Positions 36,883-49,807 are shown, numbered from the stretch's first letter. The stretch: 64,000 nucleotides of DNA from Amorphochlora amoebiformis (GCA_054601695.1 BAAHQB010000079.1:310001-374000); one strand, 5' to 3'. The notes: generated by a model not told the origin, from the sequence alone. A program made the numbers and translations.

Positions 36883-37878
36883 TTGAGACACTTTCCGACC
36901 AGTATTTTCAAATTTAATAAATATTCGGCCGAAATTCGATATTCCAGGAGATTCACACAGGAAAGTGCCTCAAAACCCAACTGCTTCCCTCATGTCGACT
37001 CAGCTGTTTATATGGGCCGTCCAGCATTTAAGTGGGTAGAATCAGACGTCGAAAAGGTTCGCCAGGGCATGAGGAAGGATTTGGCCGGCAAGTTGATCAA
37101 TGAAGTGTTCTTTGATGGATCATCAGACCCTCCAGACACCCGTCAGATCAATTCAAAGATATCAAATTTGAAGTCAGAGGATGAATTCATTAGCTACAAG
37201 TCGCGAAAGTATGATGACACCAAAGGCGAGAGCATCGACAGTAGCTCTAGCTCCAGCCGCAAACGAGTTGCTGATATGGCTGCTGGAAAGCGCTCAAAGA
37301 AAGCTAGAACAACCATGTTCGAAACACCACAATCCAAGGCGTGTGGAGATGAAGAGGGCGGTAAGACTCAGTCAGATCTGTATCTAGAAGGTGCATCCGA
37401 TGCTATAATCCCTCGTCGACTTGGACCCTTCAAAGCTCTTGGCAATTATTGGGTGGCAGATATCATCCGTCGCCCAATCCGTTCACTCGTCCGCATTATC
37501 AAGTTGCCAGAAAATGAAACGGACAAGCGCTGCGTAATACTCGAGGTCACCCACAAGCCATTGAAGCTATCTCATTTGGAGGGCTTGTATTATCTATCTG
37601 AGGACAAGGACAAGATAAATGACGAACACAAGAGGGGCAAGATGGCAGTCCGGTCTAAAGAGCAGTTACGCGAGGCACTTGATCGTTCGGTCGCTGATCA
37701 GAAGGCACAGGGCGATAGCTTCAAACAGAAGTATATCTTCTATGCTCCTAATGGTGCTATTTGGACTAAAGATTCAATCAGCGTGCTTTGTTCCGATGGC
37801 TTTTGTGGGATACGATGGCAAGTGCGTCAAGAATTCGGGGTCGATGACCTTTTGAATGCCCTAGTGGGGCACGTGTAA
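36883..37878 (+). CDS. Uncharacterised intronless 331-aa protein
   Basis: Single open frame with no introns, in a gene neighbourhood where every other coding unit is cut into tiny exons. Residues 121-142 hold a Ser run followed by basic clusters (SRKRVADMAAGKRSKKAR), resembling a bipartite nuclear localisation signal. Residues 176-235 (IIPRRLGPFKALGNYW, then a basic segment and HKPLKLSHLEGLYYL) and 280-331 (IFYAPNGAIW, then Cys303/Cys308 and RWQVRQEFGVDDLL) look globular. I recognise no family. Met44 (37012) is an alternative start that avoids overlap with upstream minus-strand sequence. Higher GC and lack of introns suggest a retrocopy, a mobile-element gene or a transferred gene. No terminal repeats or target duplication were seen. 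Confidence 0.7.
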   Translation: MRHFPTSIFKFNKYSAEIRYSRRFTQESASKPNCFPHVDSAVYMGRPAFKWVESDVEKVRQGMRKDLAGKLINEVFFDGSSDPPDTRQINSKISNLKSEDEFISYKSRKYDDTKGESIDSSSSSSRKRVADMAAGKRSKKARTTMFETPQSKACGDEEGGKTQSDLYLEGASDAIIPRRLGPFKALGNYWVADIIRRPIRSLVRIIKLPENETDKRCVILEVTHKPLKLSHLEGLYYLSEDKDKINDEHKRGKMAVRSKEQLREALDRSVADQKAQGDSFKQKYIFYAPNGAIWTKDSISVLCSDGFCGIRWQVRQEFGVDDLLNALVGHV

Positions 37879-38139
37879 AGAGCTCGGAACCCAAACATTT
37901 CAGATAGGTTCCAATCCTTCCATGAATGATACCATGAATGATACATCCAAGAAACGTGCTTAATGTCGATTTGACGGTTTGGAGATCTATGAAAAATTGA
38001 ATTTTAAGTTGAAGATTAGCAGACGTATGGGGCACAGAGAGCGGAGACAAAAGAAGGAAACCAGTGCAGTTGTTACAATGTTTTATCTCCTATGTGTGGT
38101 TACTCATGCCACTGGTTAGAGATGTAGAAGCATGATTGT

Positions 38140-38160
<21 letters not shown>
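37879..38160. other. Downstream non-coding segment ending in (CA)n
   Basis: Normal-composition DNA after the stop codon, then a (CA)n run at about 38140-38161 followed by TA repeat. No clear polyadenylation signal and no gene seen. Confidence 0.5.
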
Positions 38161-38187
<27 letters not shown>

Positions 38188-38579
38188 GCATACATGTACA
38201 CATATCATAGTAAATATGCTATTTATGTATTAATATACACACATTGTGACACATACATATCTTGATGTATACCGTCATTCATACACAAATATATATTACA
38301 CATGTATACATACATATATACACATATACATATATATATACATAACATGTATCATGATTAATAGTTTATAATATTACTATGATAATATTACATAACATAT
38401 ATAATTATACAATAGTATACAATATTATTATTTACATGTCATAATGTAATTATATAATACTGTACTCGTAGCCCGATTGCGGGAAGTAGTACAAAGAATT
38501 CAAATATGTACAATGATTGTACACCCTATACTAGTATAATGCACTATTGTGTCTGGTGTGATATATGCATACTGTGACA

Positions 38580-38960
38580 CATACTTACTCTAGATACCCT
38601 AGATACTGTCAGTTTAGACATCTAGATACTGTCCTTTGTCTAAACTGTAAAGCTAATCTAGTTAATTACTAGAACTAGTAGAATTAAGATCTCGATGTGA
38701 ACTAGATGTATCAGAGTACTTCTAGTAGATATACACTCTAGACACTAGCTAGACTAGCAGAGATATATCTGCTAGATCTAGTATATCTAGATATCTACCA
38801 GATAACTAGGATAAGCTGGATCTAGTCTAGTAGATCATGCATGGTACTAGTAGTATATGCTAAGTCTAGATCATAGTGACTAAAGTTTAAAGTTAACTAG
38901 GTAGTATAGTATCAGTCTAGATCTCTACCATCACCAAACCAATCCATATATCCTAGGTAT
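38580..38960. repeat. CTAG-rich block
   Basis: About 380 bp unusually dense in CTAG and its overlaps (ACTAGT, TCTAGA, CTAGATC). I count more than 25 CTAG occurrences, with many short self-complementary words. There is no fixed period and no coding frame. It lies in the intergenic space between the 331-aa ORF and the 3' end of the POC5-like gene. Confidence 0.75.
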
Positions 38961-39137
38961 CATATACTAGAATCATAGCCGTGACTTAAATAAAAAAAAA
39001 AATTTACTTCTCTATGACCGAACGATAAGATTCCAAGTTCATCACTAAGGCTGAGCCCAAAAAGCTATTGTACCTTGTACGGCCGATGGATTAATAAGGC
39101 CTGCAGAGATGAAACCGTCTTGAACTTATACCCATTA

Positions 39138-39241
39138 TTAAAGCTTCTTCTCATCCAAAACTCCATCCCTTCCTGGAATAGTAGAGGAAACATGTTCCCC
39201 GTCCCTTTCTCTCGTCTCCACGCCACTCCTTGCCGGGAGAC
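39138..39241 (-). CDS. POC5-like terminal exon
   Basis: Acceptor attgatcacag, two bases completing Gly, then a 33-codon frame beginning [16 protein letters not shown] and ending GVLDEKKL and TAA at 39140-39138. A longer open frame in another phase exists, but only this one agrees with the preceding exon. Confidence 0.55.
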
Positions 39242-39310
39242 CTGTGATCAATATAAGTTTATCATTTTACCACAATGGATATCTCGCATACCGGATACAT
39301 ATACATGTAC

Positions 39311-39384
<74 letters not shown>

Positions 39385-39438
39385 ATAAATCCATTGGTAT
39401 ATATACATATATATATATATATATATTATAATTACATT

Positions 39439-39487
<49 letters not shown>

Positions 39488-39602
39488 TACATACATGCAT
39501 ATGTATATGTGTATAGGTGTATGTGTATGTAATTTTATACATATATATTTCTTTTTTTTTCTTTATATACATATTTATGTATTTACATCTACACATACGA
39601 AA

Positions 39603-39643
<41 letters not shown>

Positions 39644-39683
39644 CCTTTGTGTATATTTACATATGCAATTATGCATGCATATG

Positions 39684-39734
<51 letters not shown>

Positions 39735-39941
39735 TATTCACATACATATAAACGTATATATATAATATATCTATACTTATGTATATTATAAATATATATA
39801 TACATATATACATATATATTGTGTGTGTATACAATGTAAGCGCACACATTTTATATTATTAAATAAATGTATATTCATGTGTAGACTCAAAGAATTATAC
39901 ACCTGCATCACATTTGTATATACATACATATGTATTATATA

Positions 39942-39977
<36 letters not shown>

Positions 39978-40064
39978 TATATATGTATTTACTTGTATTA
40001 CATTTTTATCGAACTCATATACATATACAAGATATTTACGCATATGCATATATGAATATATATA

Positions 40065-40107
<43 letters not shown>

Positions 40108-40176
40108 TTATATTTATATATGAATACGCTTACAAACAATTGTACATATATATTACAAAATGAACATATATATATG

Positions 40177-40207
<31 letters not shown>

Positions 40208-40283
40208 TATACACTATTAACACAAAGAATCAAAATTTATTTTAATGAAAAAAGATGGAAACTCGAGACAGAGAGAGCAATAC

Positions 40284-40353
40284 CTCCAAATTCTGATTTT
40301 CTGGGTTCTGGAATATGACTTTGGGGCGAAGGAATGCCCCTTAAATCTAAATC
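40284..40353 (-). CDS. POC5-like exon, 70 nt
   Basis: Acceptor ttacaaactag, frame beginning DLDLRGIPSPQSHIPEPRK and ending SEFG, donor gtattg, phase 0 to 1. Pro/Ser-rich tail. Confidence 0.5.
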
Positions 40354-40998
40354 CTAGTTTGTAACGTATATTATATATATATATATATATATGCATGTAT
40401 ATATATGTTATATATTTGTAATTATACCAAAATGAATATTTGAAATGTATTCATACATATATATGTGTACACATACATGTATTGGAAAAAATATTGGAAA
40501 AATATCTTGTATATATATGTATATATATATATATATATGATACGCATATATAACAATATAAATATCAATACCAGTATATATACATATGTATTATTCATAA
40601 ATACATAAAGTTTTGTATATTTATATTTTTTGCTTTTATACATGCAAACATGTATTACATATATATGTATATAATATTCTTCAATTTTTATAGGTACGAG
40701 TATGTATAAATATAAACACACATATGCATTTATGAGTCTATATATGTTAAATATATAGACATAAATATAATATACATATGTATATATATATATATATATG
40801 TATATATAAATATATATTGTTATATATATTAAATATAATTATACATACATATATATATACACACACATATATATATATATTATATATAGAAGTATTGTAT
40901 ACATATATTATAATATCCATATAATAATATAATCACACTATAATGGACATGTAGACTACATATCTCTTCTTAATATATCTATAATAGTCACTACATAC

Positions 40999-41046
40999 CA
41001 ATGGGCTGGTATCCTCGGCCTTGATCTCCTTCTCGATTATTTCAGT
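40999..41046 (-). CDS. POC5-like exon, 48 nt
   Basis: Acceptor atatacacag, frame [16 protein letters not shown], strong donor gtatgt, phase 0 to 0. Confidence 0.6.
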
Positions 41047-41218
41047 CTGTGTATATGCATCTTCAATAGCTACAAGATATCTATTAATGTATGTTCAAAT
41101 ATATATACATACATATATATATATGTATATATATATGTATATATATATATATATATTATATATATATATACACATATATATATATACATACATATATATA
41201 TATATATAAATATTATAG

Positions 41219-41261
<43 letters not shown>

Positions 41262-41541
41262 TACATTTATATATATATATATATATATATATAAAAACAA
41301 TATACACGATTTCATATTTATATTCATAAAATTCATATATATATATATATATAATATTTATATATCCATATATATATATATATATATATGTTAGTAAATA
41401 TCTTTATATGTATGTGTACATGTTAATATATACATATATAGTTATATATATATATATATATACGTTTATACAGTATCCATAGGATATTCTTGAGTTTGTA
41501 TCACATAATTATTTGATATATATATATACAAGTAAACCTAC

Positions 41542-41608
41542 CATGTGAGACAAGGAAGGCATCTCTCGAACCAAATGGAATGCTTCGAAGTTCAGAGTCT
41601 TTACAGAC
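41542..41608 (-). CDS. POC5-like exon (LNFEAF motif)
   Basis: Acceptor ttaaataag, 22-codon frame beginning SVKTLNFEAFHLVREMPS and ending LSHM after one base completing Arg, donor gtaggt, ending in phase 0. Together with the preceding exon it reads MKRAFL-R-SVKTLNFEA, which I match to the conserved MK.AF.RGV.ALN.EA block near the end of POC5. Confidence 0.7.
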
Positions 41609-41814
41609 CTTATTTAAAAATATAAACACCCTGTTACATACAAATGTATAGAAACATTTACAGAATCTAAAGAAGTCTTCAAAAGAGACTTTAAAGCTGT
41701 ATATAAATATGTATGTAGATATATAACAAAACCAGCAACTACTTAAGTCATACCGTTAATCAGTCCCCAGACCCTTAAGCTAATGTATGTAGTTATTCTA
41801 CGTTATCTTGTTAC

Positions 41815-41862
41815 CTCAGGAATGCTCGCTTCATTTTGTGTTCAATCGTTAGCTTATATTTC
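41815..41862 (-). CDS. POC5-like exon (MKRAFL motif)
   Basis: Acceptor aaaacaataag, frame KYKLTIEHKMKRAFL between partial Arg codons, donor gtaaca, phase 2 to 2. Confidence 0.7.
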
Positions 41863-41996
41863 CTTATTGTTTTATAATGCCGATTAATACATATATATAA
41901 ATATATATACTATATATATATATATGTATATATATTTATATATGTACATGTAATATAAATAAATATCTGTAAATTGTTACCAGGATAATATATATC

Positions 41997-42028
<32 letters not shown>

Positions 42029-42237
42029 GTCATATATATATATATATATATATATACGTATATGCAATATATATATATATATATATATAGATGTATATAA
42101 ATGTATTATATACATGTATATATATACATATATATATATGCATTATATATATATATATATATATATATATACGTATATATATATCAGTATATATATTGTT
42201 ATATATATATATATATATGTAACGGCATTAAGTATAC

Positions 42238-42314
42238 CTGTGTTCTCGCATAATTGCCCTTTGTTTTTCCAGCTCCTCGCGAGTGCGAGATAGTTCCTCT
42301 TCGTACCTTGATAT
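42238..42314 (-). CDS. POC5-like exon, coiled coil
   Basis: Acceptor tctaacacag, 25-codon frame beginning [19 protein letters not shown] and ending IMREH plus AG, donor gtatac, phase 0 to 2. It corresponds to the YE.KV...L heptads preceding the MK.AF block. Confidence 0.7.
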
Positions 42315-42485
42315 CTGTGTTAGATACACTATATATATATATATGTATATATATATAGATTTATGTATAATATTTGAGGATAGTACATACACATGAATGT
42401 ATATACGTACTCACAAACATTAGTCTTATTTAGGTATGTATCTATACGCACATATTTAAAAATACATATGTATTATTATATATAA

Positions 42486-42516
<31 letters not shown>

Positions 42517-42552
42517 CATACATGAATAGCATGATAGCATTTACATTCTTAC

Positions 42553-42618
42553 ATATAATGCTAGGCCTCGCTTCATTTTATCCTCCCAAAACTTCACTGT
42601 TACGTTCAGCTTTTTATC
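42553..42618 (-). CDS. POC5-like exon (FWEDKMKRG)
   Basis: Acceptor tttaaatcag, 22-codon frame beginning DKKLNVTVKFWEDKMKRG and ending LALY, donor gtaaga, phase 0 to 0. The Trp-centred amphipathic helix fits an Sfi1-type centrin-binding repeat. Confidence 0.65.
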
Positions 42619-42768
42619 CTGATTTAAACAACAACATATATATTTATCTACATACATGTGAATATATATATACATACATATACATTTCATGTATAATCAC
42701 ACACATTTGTATCTATGGTATAGTATATACGTATTTGTTTTATATATATTGATATGTATACGTCGATA

Positions 42769-42813
<45 letters not shown>

Positions 42814-42826
42814 CACACACATACAT

Positions 42827-42871
<45 letters not shown>

Positions 42872-43259
42872 GTCAATATAGATGTATCGATTTGCATTTG
42901 TATGTGTTAAATGTGTACAAATACAGACATACGTAATCAATATGTATTTATTATCAATACAATACACAAAAACGCATCTATGTGTATACATATGTATATA
43001 TATATATATATGTATATGTGTATATATATATTATAAAAATCAATATGCACCCTTATGAATAGAATGTATAATAAACGTATATATATATATATATGTATAT
43101 AAATACATATATATATGTATATATATATGTATATTTATATGTATATATATATACATCATATATATATATATATATACAGTATGTATATATGCATGTACAA
43201 TATTACCAAACAATCTCATAACAAAAAATTAAGAGCTCAAAAACACACAGATACATTAC

Positions 43260-43319
43260 CTTAGCAAGTCGAACCCATAAGTTCATTCTAGACCGCAGTA
43301 TCCTTTGACCCATGTGAGT
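43260..43319 (-). CDS. POC5-like exon (Sfi1-type repeat)
   Basis: Acceptor atattgccag, frame THMGQRILRSRMNLWVRLAK, donor gtaatg, phase 0 to 0. The ILRSRMNLWVRL helix has the L-L...W spacing of centrin-binding repeats. Confidence 0.65.
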
Positions 43320-43613
43320 CTGGCAATATACACACGATTAGAGCTAGTGTACCCTGCATAGTTACTACGTGTGCAAAGTTACACTTATATGATGTTCATA
43401 TGTATAAAATATACTTTTTAATATGTGTGCTTACATACATATAGAAATATATATTTATGTATATATGTATATATATGTAAGAGTATATATATGTATATAT
43501 ATTTCTATATGTATCTGTGTATACATATATAAAAGCATTCCTAGGCTTTGTTATATATTTACATGAATGCGTATAGAAATATATATATATATATGTATGT
43601 ATATATACATATG

Positions 43614-43683
<70 letters not shown>

Positions 43684-43708
43684 TATACATATAAATATAT
43701 ATATATAT

Positions 43709-43745
<37 letters not shown>

Positions 43746-43853
43746 TGTATAAACATGTATATATTATATACATGTACGTGTATGAATTAATGTAGTATAA
43801 TATGATGTGATAATAGAATATAATATAATACGATATAAAACATATAATTTTAC

Positions 43854-43913
43854 CTTAAACCACTTAAGTCTTCTTTGATCTGCTTGTATGCGACCTAGAA
43901 GTCCTACCCATAC
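43854..43913 (-). CDS. POC5-like exon, 60 nt
   Basis: Acceptor attcatag, frame [20 protein letters not shown], donor gtaaaa, phase 0 to 0. Confidence 0.6.
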
Positions 43914-44000
43914 CTATGAATATATATATATATATATATATACATTATGTATTATATATATATATATGTATTAATATAATATATATATATATATGTATTA

Positions 44001-44044
<44 letters not shown>

Positions 44045-44085
44045 CATGTTCACAGTGTATACTACATATATTAATATACAATATG

Positions 44086-44148
<63 letters not shown>

Positions 44149-44226
44149 CATATTTATATGTGTACATATATATATATATATACACACATATACATATATA
44201 TATATATATACTATACATGTATGTAC

Positions 44227-44280
44227 CTTTAGATGCCTTTGTTGAATATTTCTGTCATTTCGCTTGTTGTATGTCCATAT
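44227..44280 (-). CDS. POC5-like exon, 54 nt
   Basis: Acceptor aaacagaaag (an alternative AG lies four bases earlier), frame [18 protein letters not shown], donor gtacat, phase 0 to 0. With the previous exon it gives [17 protein letters not shown], comparable to the LKELL.TYE...RKD.I block of POC5. Confidence 0.6.
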
Positions 44281-44377
44281 CTTTCTGTTTTCATGTATTA
44301 TATATGTAAATACATTCGTAAGTATACTTGCCGAATAAACATGTATGTATATAACTAGTATTACACACACACACACA

Positions 44378-44422
<45 letters not shown>

Positions 44423-44589
44423 ACGCACCAAAATACATACTTACATATACATACATGGAGTTTTTTTTATCTCTCCCTGATGTATTAATGAAAATGTACC
44501 TATTAAATCCCCATACATTTATATAAATAAGCAATAATGGTTTTCATTTGTTTACATGTACATGTGGAAAACAGAGTGAGAAGTGTTTT

Positions 44590-44850
44590 GTGTTGCACTT
44601 AATCGCTCCCTCGCGCACTCTCACACCCTCTTCCCAGCTTCTAGTTTCTCATCACTCTCTCCATTATCTCTCCCCCTCTGCACTCCGATTTCCAGCACTC
44701 TGGCAAACCACTTATTCATTCTTTCCATGTTTCTTCTCTTCCTCTCCTTTCTTCTCTCCCGTGGTATCTCTGATTTCTGGAATTACTCTGCGACTCGGTG
44801 ATAGAATTTCATCGTCGCCATCTTCTTTTCTGTGAGTCGAAAATTCTAGA
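44590..44850. repeat. CT-rich block inside POC5-like intron
   Basis: Pyrimidine-rich, moderately complex sequence. Its 95-codon plus-strand frame is rich in Ser/Leu and has no splice support. It lies in the intron between the exons at 44989 and 44280. Confidence 0.5.
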
Positions 44851-44988
44851 ATATTTCGGGAAAGAAAAGGGTTTTTGAAGTCAGAAAAACTGAAAAATAT
44901 GGAGACATCCAAGAAAACACCAAGACATTTGTGTGAAACATCGGTACTGAAAACTGTATGCGTATATTTTATTTAATTCGTAGGAAAC

Positions 44989-45054
44989 CTGTTCCTTGAG
45001 GTGGGAGATGTGATCATGCAGAGTGGTAACCTCCTCGTTGTGTTTGGCATACAC
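44989..45054 (-). CDS. POC5-like exon, coiled coil
   Basis: Acceptor gcgaattaaaaag, 22-codon frame beginning VYAKHNEEVTTLHDHISHLK and then EQ, donor gtttcc, phase 0 to 0. It matches the heptad segment immediately before the LKEL motif in POC5. Confidence 0.65.
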
Positions 45055-45138
45055 CTTTTTAATTCGCATATATATATATATATATATATATCTACATACG
45101 TTTATATATGTATACATATATAATATATATATATATAC

Positions 45139-45169
<31 letters not shown>

Positions 45170-45411
45170 TTGTATATACATATACTTGTATACTAAATTC
45201 GATAATAGCAACAGACTTATTTTTCAGTACGGTATGTATGTACCAAAAATAGAAATATGTGTTGTAAGTACGTATTTATACATTTAAATATATATACATA
45301 TATATATATATATATATTCTTTATATATTTATACATATATCCAACAACCTAATTGAATTCATATTTACAAATATACAAATATAAATATTCATATTACATA
45401 TAAATATACAT

Positions 45412-45457
<46 letters not shown>

Positions 45458-45513
45458 GTACTTTCCCCCTATATATTAAATATTGCTTACATATTATATA
45501 TATATTTATATAA

Positions 45514-45563
<50 letters not shown>

Positions 45564-45568
45564 GTATA

Positions 45569-45613
<45 letters not shown>

Positions 45614-45620
45614 TATAATA

Positions 45621-45697
<77 letters not shown>

Positions 45698-45798
45698 CAT
45701 GTATAAATACCTATTTACACTTACATATGTAAGTAATAAATATACATATATATATATATACACATATATATAAATATGTATATATATATATGTATATG

Positions 45799-45829
<31 letters not shown>

Positions 45830-45859
45830 CTGTGTGTAAATTGATATTTATATATTCAC

Positions 45860-45919
45860 CTGAGCTTCCTTACGCTCGACCCTTGCCTTACGACAAGCTT
45901 CCATCTCACACAAAAACGC
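45860..45919 (-). CDS. POC5-like exon, 60 nt
   Basis: Acceptor catttttag, frame AFLCEMEACRKARVERKEAQ, donor gtgaat, phase 0 to 0. Confidence 0.6.
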
Positions 45920-46056
45920 CTAAAAATGACCAAAGAATAATCGTATACTTGGCCGTAACCTTAGCCACAACATCTATTCCAAGTTCAACTCTTACTGTAC
46001 CCCAGCGCAGCTCACAGCTCATAATTAGAGAAAATATGATTCCATTAGGAGCTTAC

Positions 46057-46118
46057 TTTGAGGTGACGGCGGATGGATAGCTGGTGAAAGTCAACTACAT
46101 TATCAATAGCGCTGGCGC
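46057..46118 (-). CDS. POC5-like exon, 62 nt
   Basis: Acceptor aacgctctag, frame [20 protein letters not shown] with two bases completing Gly, donor gtaagc, ending in phase 0. Confidence 0.6.
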
Positions 46119-46261
46119 CTAGAGCGTTATCAGGTATGAAACATGTGATATATGAATACAAAGACATATATAGGCAAATAGATGTGTAGATATGCACATA
46201 TACTATATATATACACATGTAAATATACATACAATATATATATATATATATATATATACAT

Positions 46262-46297
<36 letters not shown>

Positions 46298-46457
46298 ATA
46301 TATATATATATGTATGTATAAATATATATATATCTATATATAATATATATGATGTATATAAGTATATATACATACATATACAAATATATATATATGTATA
46401 AATATGTATGTATACATATTTATACATATAAATACAACACCCATACAATTGGTGTAC

Positions 46458-46512
46458 CATCATCAACATTGTACTCGAACTCCGGAATATGTTCTTTCTC
46501 ACACCGAAACAC
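46458..46512 (-). CDS. POC5-like exon, 55 nt
   Basis: Acceptor ataaagataag, frame [18 protein letters not shown], donor gtacac, phase 0 to 1. Confidence 0.55.
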
Positions 46513-46684
46513 CTTATCTTTATAAAACACACGTCGGTAAAAATAGAAATCACCGTTTAACCCTGAACGATACCCAAACCCTAACGCAAATTACATCTAT
46601 CAAGTACAAATGAGCATCTAAGAATCGAACGTAACACCCAACCACATCGAAAATTAAACAGAGAATGCCAAAATCCAATAGGAC

Positions 46685-46741
46685 CTTCAACATGTTCCAT
46701 TGCTTCCTCCTCAATACCTTTGTCTCCCAAATTTTCATCTC
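46685..46741 (-). CDS. POC5-like exon, 57 nt
   Basis: Acceptor tgctagttag, frame EMKIWETKVLRRKQWNMLK, donor gtccta, phase 0 to 0. An earlier donor (gtattg, after WETK) is also in phase. Confidence 0.55.
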
Positions 46742-46807
46742 CTAACTAGCAAAACAATCTGTGCACCTCAAGAACCAGCACGCTTCATAAAAGCGGGGAG
46801 GACTCAC

Positions 46808-46958
46808 CGGAATATCTGTTACAACTTGCCCTGGTTCTCCAACGCCCCCCACTTCAAACCCCCTTGCTCTCGCTCGGAGCATCTCGACTGCACTCTGAAC
46901 TGAGCCGTCTCTTTCGCTTGCTTCGTCGATTTTGACCTCCATGTCGTCGTGGGCCAAC
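46808..46958 (-). CDS. POC5-like first identified exon
   Basis: Acceptor ccttatgcag, donor gtgagt, 151 nt, the longest exon found. The frame begins LAHDDMEVKIDEASERDGS and ends VVTDIP in phase 0. The internal ATG at 46942 (MEVKIDEASERD) is a plausible translation start, in which case the upstream bases are 5' UTR. Otherwise an upstream exon ending in phase 2 is missing. A purine-rich minus-strand frame at 47520-47700 (containing [18 protein letters not shown]) is a weak candidate for it. Confidence 0.6.
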
Positions 46959-47672
46959 CTGCATAAGGAATCAGAAAAAAAATTAGATTGAATCGGGCCC
47001 CCATCCTTGCTTGTAGATAAGATAAGGGGTCAGGAAGCTGAGGGGAGGGATGCCTTGAGGACATCCACCGTCAAGTTCGCGGGTTGGGGTTTGTGTAGAT
47101 ATTGGGATATCAATAATCTTTTGGTAGATATCTGATATTCTATTTAAGCAGTTAACCTCTAATACTTTATATGATATGTTTTTAATATCTTTATATCTAC
47201 CCGTACATATACGATATTTAATCCTGTTATATCCGAATATCTATAAAGGGATATAGTGCTCCAAAACTCTATGTGAGATTTCGGAACGATGCAACACGCC
47301 GCTGTCTGGGGGATAGCAGGCGTAATCGTAAGTAGTTTTTAACATATATCTTCAAATATCATATACTACTACACAATTGTCTTCAATTTCTTTCCAATTT
47401 TTGGAGGGAAGCTCTTCCGGCACGAAACTGAGTAATCTTTCTTTCATTCTCGGCTTCCGTGACCTCCGGATGAAGAATTTTCAGATGAAGGAATTCACAC
47501 TTGTTCACCGACTCTTCATCTTACTATATGTCTCTTTACGGCTTTTATCCTCTTTCCCTTCCGGTCTCTCACCCTCTCCGCATCTAGCCTTTACTTCTCC
47601 CTGCTCTCTTTTGTTGATTTCTTTTAGTCTCGTCTGCATCTCTCCAGTGTTTTCCCCATCATTCTGTGTCAA

Positions 47673-47720
47673 ATGAAGTCTTTCGTATATTCTGAATATT
47701 CGAATGTCTTCCTCTTGCTT
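47673..47720 (+). CDS. Plus-strand secreted-protein gene, first exon
   Basis: ATG in AT-poor sequence following a CT-rich stretch. Frame [16 protein letters not shown], donor gtactc, phase 0. Spliced to the next exon the hydrophobic run continues as ASVLCLPPC, completing a signal peptide that neither exon shows alone. A divergent arrangement with the POC5-like gene is implied. Confidence 0.45.
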
Positions 47721-47739
47721 GTACTCTAATGTTGTATGT

Positions 47740-48353
<614 letters not shown>

Positions 48354-48356
48354 TAG

Positions 48357-48413
48357 GCAAGCGTCTTATGTCTTCCTCCGTGTACAACTCAGACAAGAAA
48401 ACTCAATCTAACA
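48357..48413 (+). CDS. Plus-strand gene exon 2, end of signal peptide
   Basis: Acceptor tatttattag, frame [19 protein letters not shown], donor gttctg, phase 0 to 0. Hydrophobic start followed by a polar segment fits the signal-peptide end and cleavage region. Another frame ends in a stop (QENSI), so an alternative terminal-exon reading is possible. Confidence 0.4.
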
Positions 48414-48417
48414 GTTC

Positions 48418-48464
<47 letters not shown>

Positions 48465-48482
48465 ATTTTTATGTACATATAT

Positions 48483-48518
<36 letters not shown>

Positions 48519-48592
48519 CATACGTATATATATATATATATTACATACGTATATATATATATAATATATATATATATATATTATATATATAT

Positions 48593-48666
<74 letters not shown>

Positions 48667-48713
48667 TATAGATATATATATGTAAATATACATATATATT
48701 TATATATATATGT

Positions 48714-48766
<53 letters not shown>

Positions 48767-48888
48767 GATGTTTTGCATATATATTCATACGTTAGATATG
48801 TATACATATATATATTTATATATATATATATATCTCTATATATATATATATGTGTATGCATACATACATGTATATATGCATATATATA

Positions 48889-48933
<45 letters not shown>

Positions 48934-49022
48934 CATATATGTGTATATTTATATATATGTATGTATGTATGTAAATATATATATATATATATATATATTT
49001 GTATATTATCATTATTATTTAG

Positions 49023-49097
49023 CCCGAAATGGGTGGGCCACGTCGTTATCTTATTGACTTCCCTCATGATGTGTGCAAACACGGAAAACCTGCTCCG
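49023..49097 (+). CDS. Plus-strand gene exon, 75 nt
   Basis: Acceptor cattattatttag, 25-codon frame beginning [19 protein letters not shown] and ending HGKPAP, donor gttata, phase 0 to 0. Strong coding look, family unknown. The minus strand is also open here but lacks a donor. Confidence 0.55.
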
Positions 49098-49104
49098 GTT
49101 ATAA

Positions 49105-49170
<66 letters not shown>

Positions 49171-49503
49171 CTAACACTATCTGTGTGTATATATATTTCT
49201 ATTTGTACATACATACATTTTATGCATATATTTATATAGATACCAATATACACACATATATCTATACATATATGTATAAATAGATATCCTTCTTTGTGAT
49301 TAAACATTTACATTTATCTAAGCTATACCTTCGTAAATATGCACATCTATATTGTTTAGACTAGATATGTATGTACATATGACACACAAGCCAACATTAT
49401 GTACAAATAATATATATATTATATTTATATTTATATATATATATATATATATATATGAGTTCTATAAACATATACACACATCAATTCAATTTACATGCAG
49501 GTT

Positions 49504-49640
<137 letters not shown>

Positions 49641-49686
49641 TTCTATATACATATACACACATCAATTCAATATACATGTAGCCTAT

Positions 49687-49807
<121 letters not shown>

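Larger units (their letters stand above)
39138..46958 (-). other. POC5-like: Gene span: POC5-like centriolar protein, 16 exons
   Basis: Sixteen exons of 48-151 nt with agreeing phases at every junction give about 355 residues and a stop. Order: acidic N-terminus, Trp-containing helices, coiled coil, Sfi1-type Trp/Leu repeats, coiled coil, MKRAFL-R-SVKTLNFEA block, Pro/Ser/acidic tail. This order and the key block agree with what I know of POC5, a centrin-binding protein of the distal centriole needed for centriole elongation. POC5 homologues occur in flagellate lineages, which suggests the organism builds centrioles. Every intron is dominated by TA repeats. Assignment rests on pattern memory, not on a search. 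Confidence 0.6.

Noticed and set aside
44583-44835. 95-codon plus-strand Ser/Leu frame
   Set aside because: CT-rich intron of the POC5-like gene; no splice context.
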